Assembly: GCA_005223375.1 (NCBI GenBank)
Contig: RXOD01004716.1
Span: 1-18,909, forward strand
DNA: 18,909 nucleotides
Source: Amoebophrya sp. AT5.2
Taxonomy: Eukaryota > Sar > Dinophyceae > Syndiniales > Amoebophryaceae
Direction of reading: 5' to 3'
In this document: piece by piece, positions 18,301 to 18,909 of the stretch
Layout of the letters: each line of letters opens with the position of its first letter
Numbering within the stretch: position 1 is the stretch's first letter
Notes under the pieces: model-generated
Databases searched by the model: none
What the model saw: the letters and a program-made list of their open reading frames with translations, nothing else
What the model was told of the DNA's origin: nothing
Translations under genes and position numbers: made by a program

Positions 18301-18876
18301 TTTTGATGTTGTTCCGCATCCCACATTGTGGACGTTGTAGCTTCGAGCGCACCAATAGGAGCCGGCTTTCTCCCCGTGCAGCTGGTCGCACGCATGATGA
18401 TCTTTCTCCGAACAATCTGCGCGCGAGGACGGGTACCCAGGAGCTCTCATGGGAGGACCATAGTGTGCAATGACCTGTCTTGGCACGGGACGGAAGTGCC
18501 GCTGCCGCAACCGATTGCCAAGGAGCTTCTCGATCACCGGAAACGAGGACTCGTGGTCTGCGCCAGCTCCTGTGCAGCTGCCATCTTCTTCAGGGTCCTT
18601 AACGAGACGAGCCGCAAAGGGCAGTGCACTGACGCGCGTACTGCCCGTCTTGCCCCCACAACGGGGACAGAAGTGAGGAAGTCGGAGCCCCCTGCTCAAT
18701 GCTCTACTGCGACCTTTTTTCCTCCGCCGTCTTCGACGCTGCAAGTCTTGCGGGGCGTCTCTTTGGTTCCCACCACCCGGAGGCCTGGCAGCAGAGCCCC
18801 TAGGCGCTGCCAGGCCACCAGGTTGCGGTGGCACGGGTGTCCGCGGTTGCGCTGGCACGAGTGTCCCGCCCAACAT
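15316..18876 (-). CDS. Hypothetical large Ser/Pro/Ala-rich protein with a structured C-terminal domain
   Basis: A single open frame of 1186 codons runs from the first ATG in the window, at 18876, to TAA at 15316. The 11 codons upstream of that ATG are open to the window edge, so the true start may lie outside. Residues about 45-65 are strongly basic (a run of Arg/Lys, possible nuclear localisation) and are followed by a CPRCGG knuckle without an obvious second Cys pair. The middle, about 200-930, is low complexity with Ser, Thr, Pro and acidic stretches and two tandem repeats. Residues about 935-1186 look folded, with a varied composition (TDYELLLERVQCPAGNYVLEL, PYLVSLAHFASCKCLGYQRL, EDYWRKLCRVLL), broken by one Ala/Ser insert. 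I recognise no family; a regulatory or scaffold role would be a guess. Confidence 0.75.
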   Translation of the reverse strand: MLGGTLVPAQPRTPVPPQPGGLAAPRGSAARPPGGGNQRDAPQDLQRRRRRRKKGRSRALSRGLRLPHFCPRCGGKTGSTRVSALPFAARLVKDPEEDGSCTGAGADHESSFPVIEKLLGNRLRQRHFRPVPRQVIAHYGPPMRAPGYPSSRADCSEKDHHACDQLHGEKAGSYWCARSYNVHNVGCGTTSKTGATNKTTIAAGPAASTATKTNTKIAPRPHEVLYPVTTLAAGMIRSEVPEERIRLARNRQPSPVCGKAADTSAPRSQPLPHLFLDPDATFVRVRASIDREGDVEDFLPIGANVLPSHRAEVDVSSASVERIRNFFPSPRAAAPLQRAVDLDILTPPPPALAAMKASISNDKKDVITFSPPGTGSPSTVTDASDVRFEMQVESGSPMSIKCAAPDRDRTSDEGDETEAERSSRFLLRPSRTVRGAPATGTPPASREKMRRPELHPQIAQLRLEDSSDGENQNDLEDESGAKFSVSLPPAPTVVSTTTIPDTETEPWVAKSQQTTEASRAAAPNPKFDAASSVGDLTQKFRDLQLEAPRRASSSSTTTKTVQEPQVQTGLLISSALAPAPSPAVSAAAAGAGTVTPLLSTRAPVEVDSPSDVTPESPEQDDPSARGSSASASPPESFSGLASLSGQGPCPESDASTQCTPTCSPEQSCSTSPHATARMLANLARNFEPSKIEIEMCCEPSKVEIEMRCMDDAGPRLLEAALESGEEDEESSSASAVEGVTSEQSGAVSLEKGRGNRAQQAKMAEAGLPMYSLLRKNEPSLVEPPSSQAKQGISKTPPASGAFASLFASVPRAIDKVLSTSSPPPRSGLQPSPSACAGTTSNKKSPNVGGGSSASSMPPVGSASSTPSIAPPPLGSGAFSTPPVGSAASCSSASSSTARDGTEGSGLGRVLLNAMRKQTGVRRLPVDAAGPSAASEVAEADRFKTDYELLLERVQCPAGNYVLELRHEEEDEPRKTGGTGTDFVPRTDFETVRESREAEFRDVALSASLPEVRFRVRLERAITDPAELVLLDDRHAPYLVSLAHFASCKCLGYQRLLCFLVPKELVDPLRYPAALYGGEAAAADLPTGRGGANAEVSSASASASTSSWSTRQRYEYDDVEGPTKLLPRLGRREYHICETVLVVLPSVLELQAQNTGFRFEDYWRKLCRVLLHNDNHGFWLARQPLLL
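16205..16330. repeat. Degenerate in-frame minisatellite
   Basis: Units built on gatgctgatcccactggcggc recur three times (around 16214, 16250 and 16289) with variable spacers. On the coding strand they give repeated PPVGSAS / PPLGSGA motifs in the low-complexity middle of the large hypothetical protein. Confidence 0.75.
16759..16824. repeat. Two tandem 33-nt repeats (11-residue unit EPSKxEIEMxC)
   Basis: The 33-nt unit beginning catctcaattt and containing ttcgagggctcg is present twice in tandem with a few substitutions. On the coding strand it gives EPSKIEIEMCC followed by EPSKVEIEMRC. A recent in-frame duplication in the hypothetical protein is the simplest explanation. Confidence 0.85.
16912..16960. 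repeat. 49-nt perfect inverted repeat (24-bp arms, 1-nt centre) inside coding sequence
   Basis: Bases 16912-16935 (beginning gctggcgtcgctctcgggg) are the exact reverse complement of 16937-16960, with only a T between them. The arms are GC-rich and would form a very stable hairpin in DNA or RNA. The ORF reads straight through it as a Gly/Ser/Pro peptide (GLASLSGQGPCPESDAS). Confidence 0.95.
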
Positions 18877-18909
18877 CGACTGTCGTGGCTGCGGCGCCGG
18901 GGCCGGGGC

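Noticed and set aside
1..18909. CRISPR array, insertion sequence or prophage
   Set aside because: No regularly spaced direct repeats, transposase motifs or phage proteins; the spliced eukaryotic genes make a bacterial system implausible.

Overview
This is nuclear DNA from a eukaryotic protist. The genes are long, intron-containing and rich in low-complexity sequence. They encode eukaryote-type proteins: a RING-H2 membrane protein, an RS (Arg-Ser) domain and a TOP3-family topoisomerase core. There are no bacterial operons or ribosome-binding sites. All four confidently coding loci lie on the minus strand, and the proteins carry huge Ala/Gly/Ser/Pro insertions. This would suit a dinoflagellate or other alveolate, but that is inference; no rRNA, tRNA or organellar marker in the window settles it.

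Layout on the minus strand, from right to left: (1) an unrecognised Ser/Pro-rich protein of at least 1186 aa (18876 to 15316) with a structured C-terminal domain; (2) a 1.8 kb gap holding only small, uncertain ORFs; (3) the main locus, 13541 to 4898, which appears as three separate ORFs but which I join into one three-exon gene of about 2679 aa; (4) a 0.84 kb gap with a perfect 24-nt palindrome; (5) a signal-peptide/TM/RING-H2 protein (4056 to about 2657) with a likely second exon; (6) a lower-GC stretch with one uncertain ORF; (7) an unrecognised basic protein starting at 1790 and running off the left edge.

The central result is gene (3). Its middle is a type IA topoisomerase (topoisomerase III family): a TOPRIM domain near the end of exon 1, the toroid core in exon 2, and the end of the core at the start of exon 3. 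Two GT-AG introns (8998-8862 and 7658-7192) restore the frame exactly and explain why the third ORF has no ATG. The catalytic Tyr is replaced by Phe, the partner Arg by Leu, and the third TOPRIM acid by Ser. The core is wrapped in an N-terminal extension of about 1200 aa with two coiled coils and a C-terminal RS domain plus a Gln/Tyr-rich tail. This looks like a catalytically dead or rewired topoisomerase recruited to RNA or spliceosomal work. The function is inference; the residue changes are read directly from the sequence.

Other points of note are a 49-nt perfect hairpin palindrome inside the gene (1) coding sequence, small in-frame tandem repeats, and a possible 62-nt-intron mini-gene on the plus strand in the 13.5-15.3 kb gap.
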